Origin: QGON01 sp963691905
GTDB taxonomy: Bacteria > Pseudomonadota > Gammaproteobacteria > Chromatiales > Chromatiaceae
Direction: 5' to 3'
NCBI GenBank assembly: GCA_963691905.1
Contig: OY829893.1
Coordinates: 868,001-932,000 of the forward strand
Length of the DNA: 64,000 bases
The position numbers and the translations under genes were made by a program. Shown in pieces: positions 41,649-50,383 of this stretch. Below the pieces are notes generated by a model, which was given only the letters and a program-made list of their open reading frames with translations, was not told where the DNA came from and ran no database searches. Numbering within the stretch: the stretch's first letter is position 1; the number at the start of each line of letters is the position of its first letter.

Positions 41649-42104
41649 TATCTCCCCCGGCGCCCCTTCTGATTTTGATTGATCTGCCACCAAACAAAGC
41701 CCCTGGCCCGGTTGCTCGTGGGCACTGCTGGAGGCTGTCTGAATTGCTCCCGGCAAACGGCGAGTTTGTCCGGGTGCGGATAAATCCTAATGCTGCAAGG
41801 GGAATATCCACTCTATTTTTATGTTTGCGTATTCTTCTCTACAATACAGGCAAGGTCAACAGGTTCGGAGATGTTTGCTCTGTGTGGCTTCTCCGCATAG
41901 CTTTGTCAACAGTTGGGCGGTTTGGGATGGCAGAGCGTGAATCCAGTCTCATCCTTGTAGAGCCTGGTCTTGTTGACACTGGCCATGATTGGATATATAA
42001 GCAGCATGTGCTGGGCTGTCGGAGTCCCGTAGATAGGGTAACTGCTTAGCGCTGCTGAGGTGGTTCTGAATCTGTACTATTAATATAAAAAGATATTATT
42101 CGCT
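41649..42104. other. Intergenic stretch of 456 bases, divergent promoter region
   Basis: This separates the nine-haem cytochrome (minus) and the cytochrome c4 gene (plus). A plus-strand open frame of 124 codons (41675-42049) has no similarity or ribosome-binding site I can recognise and overlaps no conserved feature. AT-rich sequence before 42105 (TATTAATATAAAAAGATATT) could hold the c4 promoter. No FNR-type box is evident. Confidence 0.5.
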
Positions 42105-42890
42105 ATGATCTATTCATTATCTTTATTTGCTAATATAGCAAAGTCATCGTTTCATCTTTTGCTGGTGTTCAGTTTGAGTCTGGCTTTCCTTGCTTCCGGC
42201 GTTGTCAGTGCTGAACCAGAGGCAAAAAAAGTTGATGAGGCAGTTCAAAAAGCCCTCGATGCGACACCTGATGTTGAAAAAGGCAAAAGGCTGTATTTCA
42301 ACTGTGCGGTTTGCCACACGCCAGAGGGCTGGGGTTCACCATCTGGATATTTTCCGCAAATTGCCGGACAGCATCAAAGCGTGATACTGAAACAGCTTGC
42401 TGATATCCATAAGGGTAATCGTGATAATCCCACCATGATGCCTTTTACAAAGCCCCTATTTGCCAAAGGCACACAGGCATTGGCTGATATCTCAGCCTAT
42501 ATTGAGCAGATGCCGATGGTTCCCAATAACAGCATTGGCTTCGGTATGCGGCTTGAAGAAGGCAAGGAGCTATATATTGAATACTGCAAAAAGTGTCACG
42601 GGGACAATGGTGAAGGTGATGCAAAAGAGTTTTATCCGCGTATTCATGGGCAGCATTTCAAGTATCTGCTACGGCAATTACAATGGGTGAAAATCGGCAA
42701 GCGCAGAAATGCAGATGAAAAAATGGTGGAACAATTTAAAATCTTTAGTCACTCTGATCTGGCAGCAATTGCCGATTATGTCTCCCGCCTGACACCAGAT
42801 AAAGAATTACTTGCAGATCATCTGGATTGGAGAAATCCGGATTTCAGAACTGGTTTTAGAACAGCACCCAAGGCGAAGCAAGAACAATGA
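42105..42890 (+). CDS. Dihaem cytochrome c4-like protein
   Basis: A 261-residue periplasmic dihaem cytochrome. The signal helix LLLVFSLSLAFLASGVVSA spans about residues 20-38. Haem motifs are CAVCH at residue 67 and CKKCH at 161, each at the start of a cytochrome c domain with the c4-type LADISAYI / LAAIADYV helices and Met-ligand loops (MMPF, KMVEQF region). Cytochromes c4 carry electrons to terminal oxidases or reductases, so this is a candidate donor to NirS. It overlaps the next open frame by 4 bases. Confidence 0.88.
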   Translation: MIYSLSLFANIAKSSFHLLLVFSLSLAFLASGVVSAEPEAKKVDEAVQKALDATPDVEKGKRLYFNCAVCHTPEGWGSPSGYFPQIAGQHQSVILKQLADIHKGNRDNPTMMPFTKPLFAKGTQALADISAYIEQMPMVPNNSIGFGMRLEEGKELYIEYCKKCHGDNGEGDAKEFYPRIHGQHFKYLLRQLQWVKIGKRRNADEKMVEQFKIFSHSDLAAIADYVSRLTPDKELLADHLDWRNPDFRTGFRTAPKAKQEQ

Positions 42891-42922
42891 CACATGGCAG
42901 TACAATATTCAGAGGCATTAGC

Positions 42923-43864
42923 ATGCTAAACCAGACAAAACTGTTAACCGCACTTATTTTATATCTCTTCATATGCTCAACAGCATGGGCTGACAGCTTG
43001 CTGGATCAGCAACTTCGTGATGTTGCGTCAGGTGGGACAGCAGAACAGCTCAGCTCGTTGATCAGAAAAGGCGCCAATATCGATGCGCCGGGTAAATATG
43101 GGAAGAGACCCCTTATGTTTGCCGCAGAATCCGGCAATACAGATATTGTGGCAACCCTGCTTTCTCATGGCGCAGAAGTCAATGCCAGAACCAAATCAGG
43201 TTCGACGGCACTTATATTTGCCGCTGAAAATAGTCATCCACAAATAACCGCATTGCTGATCGAGTTGGGCGCTAACGTACATGATCGCAACCGGTCGGGA
43301 TCCAACTCACTGATGATTGCAGCGAAAAAGGGGGACGACATCATCGTTGCCCAACTGCTGGAATTTGGAGCAGATGTTCGTTCATCTGACAGAAAAGGCA
43401 ATTCAGCCTTGATGCATGCGATAAACGCGGGACACACTGATGTCGTTAAAACCCTGTTTAGATACAGCAGTCATGTTACCCCCTGTGTGCCTAATAATGC
43501 GGGTCTTACGCCACTGATGGTGGCAATCAATAAACAGCAGAATGAAAGCGTAGAAATACTGCTACCCAGAATCAAGAATGTCAATTTTCAGGATAACTTT
43601 GGTGCGGGCGCCCTTCACTATGCTGCTGAAAGAGATAATCTTGATGTCGTAAAATATCTTGTTGAGCGCCGTGCCAATGTCAATTTGCAGGATGAGGACC
43701 TCTCTACGCCCCTTATCTATGCGGTAAAAGCAGGTAATACTGAAATTGTCTCCTACCTATTAGCCAATGGCGCCGATAAAGCACTAAAAAATGATATGGG
43801 TAAAACCGCCCAACAGCTTGCTGAAGAAAGAAACAACCAGGCTATCATCGCTTTGTTTCGCTAG
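42923..43864 (+). CDS. Secreted ankyrin repeat protein
   Basis: A 313-residue protein with a signal peptide (TALILYLFICSTAWADS) followed by about seven ankyrin repeats, for example APGKYGKRPLMFAAESGNTDIVATLLSHGAEVNA, KSGSTALIFAAENSHPQITALLIELGANV and DEDLSTPLIYAVKAGNTEIVSYLLANGADKALK. The repeats mediate protein binding; the target is unknown. I chose ATG 42923 (AGAGG 7 bases upstream) over 42887, which overlaps the c4 stop but precedes no signal-like residues. Co-transcription with c4 suggests a periplasmic partner, perhaps protecting cytochromes, as proposed for some ankyrin proteins near catalases. Confidence 0.9.
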   Translation: MLNQTKLLTALILYLFICSTAWADSLLDQQLRDVASGGTAEQLSSLIRKGANIDAPGKYGKRPLMFAAESGNTDIVATLLSHGAEVNARTKSGSTALIFAAENSHPQITALLIELGANVHDRNRSGSNSLMIAAKKGDDIIVAQLLEFGADVRSSDRKGNSALMHAINAGHTDVVKTLFRYSSHVTPCVPNNAGLTPLMVAINKQQNESVEILLPRIKNVNFQDNFGAGALHYAAERDNLDVVKYLVERRANVNLQDEDLSTPLIYAVKAGNTEIVSYLLANGADKALKNDMGKTAQQLAEERNNQAIIALFR

Positions 43865-43896
43865 CAGTTTGTCCGGCAAATGAAAAGAAGAGGGCG

Positions 43897-44343
43897 CTAT
43901 AGCGCCTGTTTGAGGAATCTGTCAAGCTGATTGGCGAATGCCTGCCGGTCACCGTGGTTGAATGACGGCGGGCCGCCGGTATCCACGCCGCTGCCGCGCA
44001 GTTCGTCCATGAAATTGCGCATGCTCAGCCGCTGTTTGATGTTGCTTTCGGTATAGCGTTCCCCCCTGGGATTGATCGCATTGCCGCCTTTCTCTATGAC
44101 CTCGGCAGCCAGAGGAATATCGGCCGTGATCACAAGGTCACCCGGCAGCAGACGCTTGACGATCTCGTTGTCAGCCACGTCGAACCCCGATCCGACCCGA
44201 ATGGTCTTGATATAGCGGGACGGTGGTGTGCTGAGTGGCTGGTTGGCCACCAGGATCAGCGGTATCTGCACCCGCTCGGCGGCCCGATAGAGGATCTCCT
44301 TGATGACCTTCGGGCAGGCGTCGGCATCGACCCAGATCTGCAT
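43897..44343 (-). CDS. YaiI/YqxD family (DUF188) protein
   Basis: A 148-residue UPF0178 (YaiI/YqxD) protein. Motifs: MQIWVDADACPKVIKEILYRAAER, RVGSGFDVADNEIVKRLLPGDLVITADIPLAAEVIEKGGNAINPRGERY and NIKQRLSMRNFMDELRGSG. The DADACP motif and the ITADIPLA segment hint at a PIN-like nuclease fold, but the function is not established. The gene is transcribed opposite to the ankyrin gene and its end overlaps a short hairpin (GGCGCTATAGCGCC). It lies 8 bases after the haemerythrin gene. Confidence 0.9.
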   Translation of the reverse strand: MQIWVDADACPKVIKEILYRAAERVQIPLILVANQPLSTPPSRYIKTIRVGSGFDVADNEIVKRLLPGDLVITADIPLAAEVIEKGGNAINPRGERYTESNIKQRLSMRNFMDELRGSGVDTGGPPSFNHGDRQAFANQLDRFLKQAL

Positions 44344-44351
44344 GGTGCGGC

Positions 44352-44915
44352 TCAGTTGACCCCTTTCCCCTGAAGGTGAGAGGTGTACTGTTTGTCAGTG
44401 CCGTTGATGTGGTTGATCAGCCAGCCCTGGAGATACTGGGCCACACCTTCCAGTGCTTCATGTCCCCGTGCCTGGTAGTCCTCCACGAAACGCTCAACTT
44501 CGGCAATCATTGCCACATGCTGATCCTTGTGGGCGGCGAAGTCCGGATAGTTGTTGTCCTGCAGCAACTTCTCTTCATGATCGAAGTGATATTTGGTGTA
44601 GTCCACCAGCTCTTCCAGCGCTTTGCGCTCGAACTCTTCGCCGGTGTGATACTCATACGCTGTCTGGAATTTGTTCAAAAGCTCAATCAGCCTTTTGTGG
44701 TCATCGTCCAGTTGGGCGATGCCGACGCTGTATGAATCTTTCCACACCAGCTGGTTCGAGCGAACCTTCCAGTTATAGATGAAGGGGATCAGAATCACCA
44801 TGCCGATCAAGATCCATGCAACCGGGTTGTCGATCCCAAACAGGAATCCCAGCCCTGCAGCAACCACCAGGAGGCCGATGGTGGCGACTAACAGCAGTGT
44901 TTTTAATTTTTTCAT
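44352..44915 (-). CDS. Membrane-anchored bacteriohemerythrin
   Basis: A 187-residue protein with two N-terminal membrane helices (LLLVATIGLLVVAAGLGFLF and ILIGMVILIPFIYNW) and a hemerythrin domain from about residue 58: WKDSYSVGIAQLDDDHKRLIELLNKFQTAYEYHTGEEFERKALEELVDYTKYHFDHEEKLLQDNNYPDFAAHKDQHVAMI, with a later WLINHINGTDKQY. The diiron ligands H, E, H, H, H, D are all visible (DDDH, HFDHEE, HKDQH, HINGTD). Such proteins bind O2 or NO; next to nirS, NO/O2 sensing or scavenging near the membrane is plausible. Transcribed away from nirS. Confidence 0.93.
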   Translation of the reverse strand: MKKLKTLLLVATIGLLVVAAGLGFLFGIDNPVAWILIGMVILIPFIYNWKVRSNQLVWKDSYSVGIAQLDDDHKRLIELLNKFQTAYEYHTGEEFERKALEELVDYTKYHFDHEEKLLQDNNYPDFAAHKDQHVAMIAEVERFVEDYQARGHEALEGVAQYLQGWLINHINGTDKQYTSHLQGKGVN

Positions 44916-45105
44916 GCCTTAATTTCCAGCGTGATCGATTATTGTTCGTGAAATCAGCCTACATTCTAGGCCAATTTGGGATATTTCAGAAACCCGTCTG
45001 CGTGATGCGGGTTAAATTGGCAGGTTCTCCACTGGAAAAAGCTATTCTCAACTTGGGGGAGGGGAAAGCAAACGGCCAGTGGGTTGCAAAAAATGCAGTT
45101 TTTTA

Positions 45106-45119
45106 TTGACGCAGGTCAA
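45106..45119. promoter_or_regulatory. FNR/DNR-type box, distal
   Basis: TTGACGCAGGTCAA has perfect TTGAC/GTCAA arms around a 4-base spacer, matching the FNR/DNR/NNR consensus TTGAT-N4-ATCAA in form. It lies ~340 bases before nirS and ~190 before the haemerythrin start. Confidence 0.65.
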
Positions 45120-45149
45120 TAAGAATTGGGATCGGGGTTTCTTGCGTTG

Positions 45150-45165
45150 TCTGACAATTGTCAGA
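45150..45165. promoter_or_regulatory. Perfect 16-bp palindrome, candidate operator
   Basis: TCTGACAATTGTCAGA is its own reverse complement. It lies between the two FNR-type boxes. The form suits a dimeric regulator, but I cannot name one. Confidence 0.45.
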
Positions 45166-45333
45166 AATTTACACTCCAAAGATCGGTGGATTGAGTTGTA
45201 GAGATTGAATTAACCATTGCTAATATACTGAGATACGGTGGTTTTTATAAGAAAAGGCTTGAGATTTCCTGCGAGCAGTTCACTTTTTTTCACGTTTGAA
45301 AACCTGCTTGCCACCCAGTAATAAAAAACGCGT

Positions 45334-45347
45334 TTGATTCATGTCAA
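45334..45347. promoter_or_regulatory. FNR/DNR-type box, proximal to nirS
   Basis: TTGATTCATGTCAA fits the FNR/DNR consensus (TTGAT-N4-RTCAA). If the activator sits at -41.5, transcription would start near 45382, and TATCGT at 45371-45376 is in the expected -10 position. Confidence 0.8.
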
Positions 45348-45456
45348 AGAGTGATATTCCTCCCCGGCGTTATCGTCTGCCCGTGACTAAACCCACGAAA
45401 GTACGGGGTTTTGCCAAAATCTTCATAATCGATGGCCTTGATGGAGACTCAACTAG

Positions 45457-47085
45457 ATGAAGAAAACCACATTTACACTTTCAGCCCTGGGCTTTGCCCT
45501 TGGTGTCGTTACGTCAGGTTTCGCTGTAAACGCTACTGCAGCAGCGCCAACCATGTCGGAAGCAGACTTTGAAACAGGGAAGACGATCTATTTTCAGCGT
45601 TGCGCGGGTTGCCACGGCACCCTGCGTAAGGGTGCTACCGGCAAGAGCCTTGAGCCGAAAAACACCGTAAAGCTGGGACAGACGCGTCTCGAAAAGATTA
45701 TCACCTACGGAACAGAAGGTGGTATGAACAACTTTGACGATATCATGTCGAAGGCAGAGATCAGCCTGATGGCCAAGTACATCCAGCAGGAGCCGCCGAT
45801 ACCGCCGGAGATGTCTTTGGCCCTGATGAAGGAACGTCACAAGGTTTATGTAGAGCCGAAGGACTATCCCACCAAGCCGATGCACGGCCGCAACTGGAAG
45901 AACTTCTTCCTGGTTATCGAGCGTGATGTCGGCAAGATTGCGATCATCGACGGTGACACGAAAGAAATTGTTGCACACATTCCGACCGGTTACGCCGTAC
46001 ACGTCTTGAAAGCGGTTGAGCATCACCAGACGCTGCATGCCAAAGATCTTGGGCGATTCTGGTACATCATGGGCCGTGACGGCATGATGACCAAGGTCGA
46101 TCTCTGGGCCATGCCTGACAAGATGAAAGTGGCACAGGTACAGGTTGCCTATGATGCCCGCGATGTGGCCGTGTCCGGTGACGGCAAGTATGTCATCGGT
46201 GGTGGTTACTGGCCGCCTCACTTCGTTATCCTCGACGCAAAGACCATGGAGCCGCTGAAAGTGGTCTCTGCCCGTGGTGTGAATATCGATGGCGAGTACG
46301 TCAACGAGTCTCGTGTCGCAGCGGTATATGACACACCGATGGCGCCTACCTGGCTGGTCTCCATGAAGGAGTTGGGTCAGATGTGGCAGGTCGATTACAC
46401 CGACATCGACAACCTGAAGATGACCAAGATCGACTCCGCCAAGTACCTGCATGACGGTTTCTACGATCCGTCCGGCCGTTACTTCCAGATTGCTGCCAAC
46501 GCCTCCGATAAGATGGTGGTGATTGACACCAAGACGCAGAAGCTGGAAGCGATGATCGATGTGGATAAGAAGCCTCATCCTGGTCCCGGCGCCAACTGGA
46601 TCGATCCCAAGTGTGGTCCAGTAGGCGGTACCACTCATCTGGGTGTGGGCAAGGTCACCGCTTGGGGCAATGATCCCAAGGGCCGTCCTGATATGGCATG
46701 GAAGATCTGCTATGAAGTCGAGACCGACGGTGCTGGCGTATTCATTCGTACCCATCCGAAGTCTGACTACTTCTGGGCGGATCAGACCAAGCACCCGGAG
46801 CCGGAAGTTCAGCAGTCGATCCAGGTCATCTCCAAGAAGACCCGTGAGATCGTCAAGACCATCCGTTTGACCGAGAAGAAAGGCTATGCGGCCGTTCATA
46901 TCGAGTTCAATAGTGACGGATCTGAGGTCTGGACCTCTGTCTGGAATCGTGCGGACAGCAAGAAGCCCAATGGTGAGATCATCATCTTCGATGCCAAGAC
47001 TCTCAAAGAGAAGGCACGCATCAAGGGTCTCTATGCACCGACCGGTAAGTTCAACGTCTACAACCGCGTTAACCACGTAACCTGA
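45457..47085 (+). CDS. nirS: Cytochrome cd1 nitrite reductase
   Basis: NirS reduces nitrite to nitric oxide in the periplasm. The 542-residue precursor has a signal peptide (cut near NATAAA), a haem c domain with CAGCH at residues 49-53, and a C-terminal eight-bladed propeller for haem d1. Likely active-site histidines lie in KPHPGPGANW and GGTTHLGVG, equivalent to the two distal histidines of the Pseudomonas enzyme. An FNR/DNR box stands ~110 bases upstream and a strong hairpin follows the stop, so nirS can be transcribed on its own. It heads the nir cluster. Confidence 0.97.
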   Translation: MKKTTFTLSALGFALGVVTSGFAVNATAAAPTMSEADFETGKTIYFQRCAGCHGTLRKGATGKSLEPKNTVKLGQTRLEKIITYGTEGGMNNFDDIMSKAEISLMAKYIQQEPPIPPEMSLALMKERHKVYVEPKDYPTKPMHGRNWKNFFLVIERDVGKIAIIDGDTKEIVAHIPTGYAVHVLKAVEHHQTLHAKDLGRFWYIMGRDGMMTKVDLWAMPDKMKVAQVQVAYDARDVAVSGDGKYVIGGGYWPPHFVILDAKTMEPLKVVSARGVNIDGEYVNESRVAAVYDTPMAPTWLVSMKELGQMWQVDYTDIDNLKMTKIDSAKYLHDGFYDPSGRYFQIAANASDKMVVIDTKTQKLEAMIDVDKKPHPGPGANWIDPKCGPVGGTTHLGVGKVTAWGNDPKGRPDMAWKICYEVETDGAGVFIRTHPKSDYFWADQTKHPEPEVQQSIQVISKKTREIVKTIRLTEKKGYAAVHIEFNSDGSEVWTSVWNRADSKKPNGEIIIFDAKTLKEKARIKGLYAPTGKFNVYNRVNHVT

Positions 47086-47117
47086 TCAGGGTTGCATAAC
47101 TTCGGGTAACACCGAAA

Positions 47118-47151
47118 GCGGGCATGGAGGCTCTCCATGCCCGCGTTTTTT
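47118..47151 (+). terminator. Rho-independent terminator after nirS
   Basis: GCGGGCATGGAG and CTCCATGCCCGC form a perfect 12-bp stem with a 3-base loop, followed by GTTTTTT. It lies 33 bases after the nirS stop and 35 before the next start; it probably lowers expression of the downstream genes relative to nirS. Confidence 0.92.
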
Positions 47152-47185
47152 CGCCTTTTTTATCCTCGTGTAAAACGGTAAGCAA

Positions 47186-50008
47186 ATGGCAGATCAGTTC
47201 AAAAAACCCAGCCTGGCATCCCGCCGATTCATTCTTGGCACAACCGTGGGTGGCGCGCTGCTGTTTTTTATCGGTGGCATCATCTTTTGGGGTGGCTTTA
47301 ACACCGCGATGGAGGCGACCAACACCCTCGAATTCTGCATCAGCTGCCATGAGATGGAGGAGAATGTTTACGAGGAGTACAAACCGAGTATTCACTATTC
47401 CAATCGCACCGGTGTCAGGGCGGCCTGCTCTGATTGCCATGTCCCTGATCCCTGGGTACACAAGATGGCGCGGAAGATTCAGGCCAGCAATGAGATTTAC
47501 CACAAGATTTTGGGGACCGTGGATACCCCTGAGAAGTTCGACGAGCACCGCCTGACCATGGCGAAGCGGGTCTGGGATACGATGAAAAGTACCGACTCCC
47601 GTGAGTGCCGCAACTGTCACAATTTTGAATCCATGAACCCGGAGTTTCAGAAACCCCGGGCGAGAAATCAGCATCTGAATGCCTTTAAAACCGGCCAGAC
47701 CTGTATCGACTGCCACAAGGGCATTGCCCACAAGCACATACGTGACCTGCTCTCCGATGAGGAGCTGGAGGAGATGGAGGCGCCAGAGCCCTCGTTTATC
47801 CGAAAAGTGCCCGAGATGTTTCTCGAGGGCTTGAAAAAGGTCGAAGCCAAAGAGGCTGCCGAGGCTGAAGCGGAGCAGGCTGCGAAGAAAAAGGCCCGTG
47901 AGATCAAGATAGCAGCCAAGAAGGCCGAAAAGGCACGATTGGATAAAGCCGTCGCCGATGCTCTGGCCGCCTACAAGGCGCAGCAGATGGGTGAAGTGTC
48001 TGCGGCAGCAGCAGCAGGCCCGGTTGCCGATTTCGGTATCGACTGGGGTGATGTGCCGATGCGCAATATCACCGTTTTCTATCCGGGGCAGACCTCCATG
48101 GAGTGGGTCTTGACCGGCAAGGATCATGGTGGCGCACGTCCTTTCATCAAGGCAGGCGATCGTTGCACCACCTGTCATGACATGGAAGCCGCTGCCATGG
48201 GTGAGAAGATGGTCACCGGCCAGAAGGCTGAGCCGACCCCCATCCCTGGCAAGCGCGGCAGTATTCCGGTCAGTGTGCAGGCGGCCCACGACATGAAAAA
48301 TCTCTACCTGCGCTTTGAGTGGGAAGATACAGACCATGTGCCTGTGCCGTTTGTCGAAGGCGGCAAGATGGACCCGGAAAACCCGATGAAACTGGCCGTC
48401 ATGTTTGCCACCGACAAGGTGAAATATGCTGACCGCTCCGGCTGTTGGGGAACCTGTCATCATGACATGCGTTCCATGCCACATACTCCGGATGCGGATA
48501 CGGCAAACAGCAGTCCGGTCGCACAGGAACTTGACCTGTCTCAGGGGCTGACCAAGTACATCGAAGAGAGCCGTACCAAGGTCGAAGTCAAAGGGCGTCG
48601 CGGCAAGAAACGTGGTGGCTGGGACAAGCTGAAGAGCGCGGATGAGCTGAAAGCGGAGATGGATGCCCATAAATACATGGACCTGCTGCGTTATAAATCC
48701 GGCAAGGGTGAGACTGAGGATGGAGATATCCTGGCACAGCGCCTGATGAGCGGTGGTCAGGGTTTCGAGGTGGATGCCCGCAAGGAGGGCAACACCTGGA
48801 TCGTTGTCATGAAGCGCAAGCTTAAATCCGACAAACCCGGCGATCTGAGTCTGGCATTGGATCAGGTCTACAATCTGGGTTTTGCCATCCATGACGACTA
48901 TACCAATGCCCGTTTTCATCATGTCTCACTGGGTTACAAGATCGGCTTTGACAACGAAGATCCGAAAATCGAGATCAATGCAGTGAAACGTGAGGCGGCT
49001 GCAGCCGCTCCTGCAGCAGCGTCACCCGTAGTGGCGCCTGCAGCCAGTCAGATAGATGTGGATTGGAGTAAGGCGGCAAGCCGCGAGATCACCATCTTCT
49101 ACCCAGGACAGACTTCCATGGAGTGGATGCTGACCGGCAAGGATCATGGCGGTTCCCGTCCGTTTATCAAGGCGGGAGATCGCTGCACCACCTGTCATGA
49201 CAAAGAGACCGCTGCCATGGGCGAAAAAATGGTCACAGGGCAGAAGGCGGAGAAGACCCCCATACCTGGCAAGCGCGGCAGCATTCCGGTCAACGTCGAG
49301 TCAACCCACGATGGGGAGAATCTTTATCTCCGCTTCAGCTGGCAGGATTCCGAGCATGCGCCGGTGCCTTTCGTGGAGGGCGGCAAGATGGACCCGGAGA
49401 ACCCCATGAAGCTGGCCGTCATGTTTGCCACCGACAAGGTGAAATACGCCGACCGATCCGGTTGCTGGGGCACCTGCCACCACGACTTGCGTTCCATGCC
49501 CCACACCCCGGATGCCGATACAGCAAACAGCAGTCCAGCCGCTCAGCAACTCGATCTGTCACAGGGCCTGACCAAATACATCGAGGAGAGCCGTACCAAG
49601 ATCGAGGTCAAAGGGCGTCGCGGCAAGAAGCGTGGTGGATGGGACAAGCTGAAGAGCGCGGATGAACTGCAGGCGGAGATGGATGCCCACAAGTACATGG
49701 AGTTGGTGCGCTACAAATCCGGCAAGGGTGAGGTCGAGGATGGCCATATCCTTGAGCAGCGCACCCTGAGTGGAGGCGAGGCGGCAGAAATGACTGCTTC
49801 ATTGGAGGGCGGCATCTGGACCCTGGTGATGAAGCGTAAGCTTCAGACCGGCAAGCCGGGTGATCTGCCGCTGGCGAAAGATATGGTCTACAATTTTGGT
49901 TTCGCCATCCATGATGACTACAGCAATGCCAGATTCCACCACGTCTCCCTAGGTTACAAACTGGGATTTGATAACGATAAGGCCGAGATCAACGCCACTG
50001 CACAGTGA
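47186..50008 (+). CDS. nirT: NirT/NapC tetrahaem cytochrome fused to a duplicated EB_dh-type haem domain
   Basis: A 940-residue membrane-anchored cytochrome. Residues ~1-210 are a NapC/NirT domain: one membrane helix (GGALLFFIGGIIFWGGF) and four CXXCH motifs (CISCH at 51-55, CSDCH, CRNCH, CIDCH), which takes electrons from quinol. A Lys/Ala/Glu-rich helical linker (~230-275) leads to two tandem copies of an ethylbenzene-dehydrogenase-like (EB_dh) haem domain, offset by exactly 340 residues (1020 bp). Each contains CTTCH and a CX3CH motif (CWGTCHH). It ends TGATG, overlapping the cupredoxin gene. Ordinary NirT is ~200 aa, so the fusion is unusual; donation to NirS is inferred. Confidence 0.9.
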   Translation: MADQFKKPSLASRRFILGTTVGGALLFFIGGIIFWGGFNTAMEATNTLEFCISCHEMEENVYEEYKPSIHYSNRTGVRAACSDCHVPDPWVHKMARKIQASNEIYHKILGTVDTPEKFDEHRLTMAKRVWDTMKSTDSRECRNCHNFESMNPEFQKPRARNQHLNAFKTGQTCIDCHKGIAHKHIRDLLSDEELEEMEAPEPSFIRKVPEMFLEGLKKVEAKEAAEAEAEQAAKKKAREIKIAAKKAEKARLDKAVADALAAYKAQQMGEVSAAAAAGPVADFGIDWGDVPMRNITVFYPGQTSMEWVLTGKDHGGARPFIKAGDRCTTCHDMEAAAMGEKMVTGQKAEPTPIPGKRGSIPVSVQAAHDMKNLYLRFEWEDTDHVPVPFVEGGKMDPENPMKLAVMFATDKVKYADRSGCWGTCHHDMRSMPHTPDADTANSSPVAQELDLSQGLTKYIEESRTKVEVKGRRGKKRGGWDKLKSADELKAEMDAHKYMDLLRYKSGKGETEDGDILAQRLMSGGQGFEVDARKEGNTWIVVMKRKLKSDKPGDLSLALDQVYNLGFAIHDDYTNARFHHVSLGYKIGFDNEDPKIEINAVKREAAAAAPAAASPVVAPAASQIDVDWSKAASREITIFYPGQTSMEWMLTGKDHGGSRPFIKAGDRCTTCHDKETAAMGEKMVTGQKAEKTPIPGKRGSIPVNVESTHDGENLYLRFSWQDSEHAPVPFVEGGKMDPENPMKLAVMFATDKVKYADRSGCWGTCHHDLRSMPHTPDADTANSSPAAQQLDLSQGLTKYIEESRTKIEVKGRRGKKRGGWDKLKSADELQAEMDAHKYMELVRYKSGKGEVEDGHILEQRTLSGGEAAEMTASLEGGIWTLVMKRKLQTGKPGDLPLAKDMVYNFGFAIHDDYSNARFHHVSLGYKLGFDNDKAEINATAQ

Positions 50009-50364
50009 TGAAGAGTAAGACGACCAACTGGATAAGTGTACTTCGGAGCCTGTTGGTTCTGTTTTTTGCCCTGTATGCCTCGTCCTTGTTGGCGGGTGGT
50101 TCGCAGACGCCGGTGGCTGAGATAGACATTATCAAATTTAAATTTGAGCCATCGGAGATCACCATCAGGGCCGGGCAGCGGCTGCGCTGGATCAATCGGG
50201 AGAAGCGGCAGTACCACAGCGTCTGGTTTGAGCAGGCGGGTGATCCAGAACCTGATTATCTGTTTCCCGATGATACCTATGAACGCAGCTTCGATCAGGC
50301 CGGAAGTTTTCCCTATCGCTGTGGTCCACATCCCAAAATGACGGGTGTGGTACACGTCGAATAG
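50008..50364 (+). CDS. Cupredoxin (plastocyanin/azurin-like copper protein)
   Basis: A 118-residue periplasmic blue-copper protein. Signal peptide ends near SLLAG; the mature part IDIIKFKFEPSEITIRAGQRLRWIN is the cupredoxin core. The type 1 copper ligands are all present: His70, Cys105, His108 and Met111 (YHS ... YRCGPHPKM). It starts at ATG 50008, overlapping the NirT fusion stop (TGATG), so it is likely co-translated. Cupredoxins such as pseudoazurin donate electrons to nitrite reductases; here it is a plausible donor to NirS or acceptor from the NirT fusion, by position only. Confidence 0.9.
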   Translation: MKSKTTNWISVLRSLLVLFFALYASSLLAGGSQTPVAEIDIIKFKFEPSEITIRAGQRLRWINREKRQYHSVWFEQAGDPEPDYLFPDDTYERSFDQAGSFPYRCGPHPKMTGVVHVE

Positions 50365-50369
50365 GGAGG

Positions 50370-50383
50370 TTGACAGAGGTCAA
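50370..50383. promoter_or_regulatory. FNR/DNR-type box before nirC
   Basis: TTGACAGAGGTCAA has perfect TTGAC/GTCAA arms. TGCTATCTT at 50404-50412 is an extended -10 element, placed as expected for an activator at -41.5, giving a start near 50418, ~100 bases before nirC. Confidence 0.82.

Larger units (their letters stand above)
44916..45456. promoter_or_regulatory. nirS upstream regulatory region (541 bases)
   Basis: No gene is supported here. It separates the divergently transcribed haemerythrin and nirS genes and holds two FNR/DNR-type boxes (45106-45119 and 45334-45347) and a perfect 16-bp palindrome (45150-45165). Its length suggests complex control of nirS. Confidence 0.8.

Noticed and set aside
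41675..42049. 124-codon frame in the gap between the nine-haem cytochrome and cytochrome c4
   Set aside because: No ribosome-binding site, no similarity, in a divergent promoter region.
45514..47076. Long minus-strand open frame (520 codons) over nirS
   Set aside because: Antisense shadow of nirS, caused by codon bias; similar frames over 47069-48922 rejected for the same reason.
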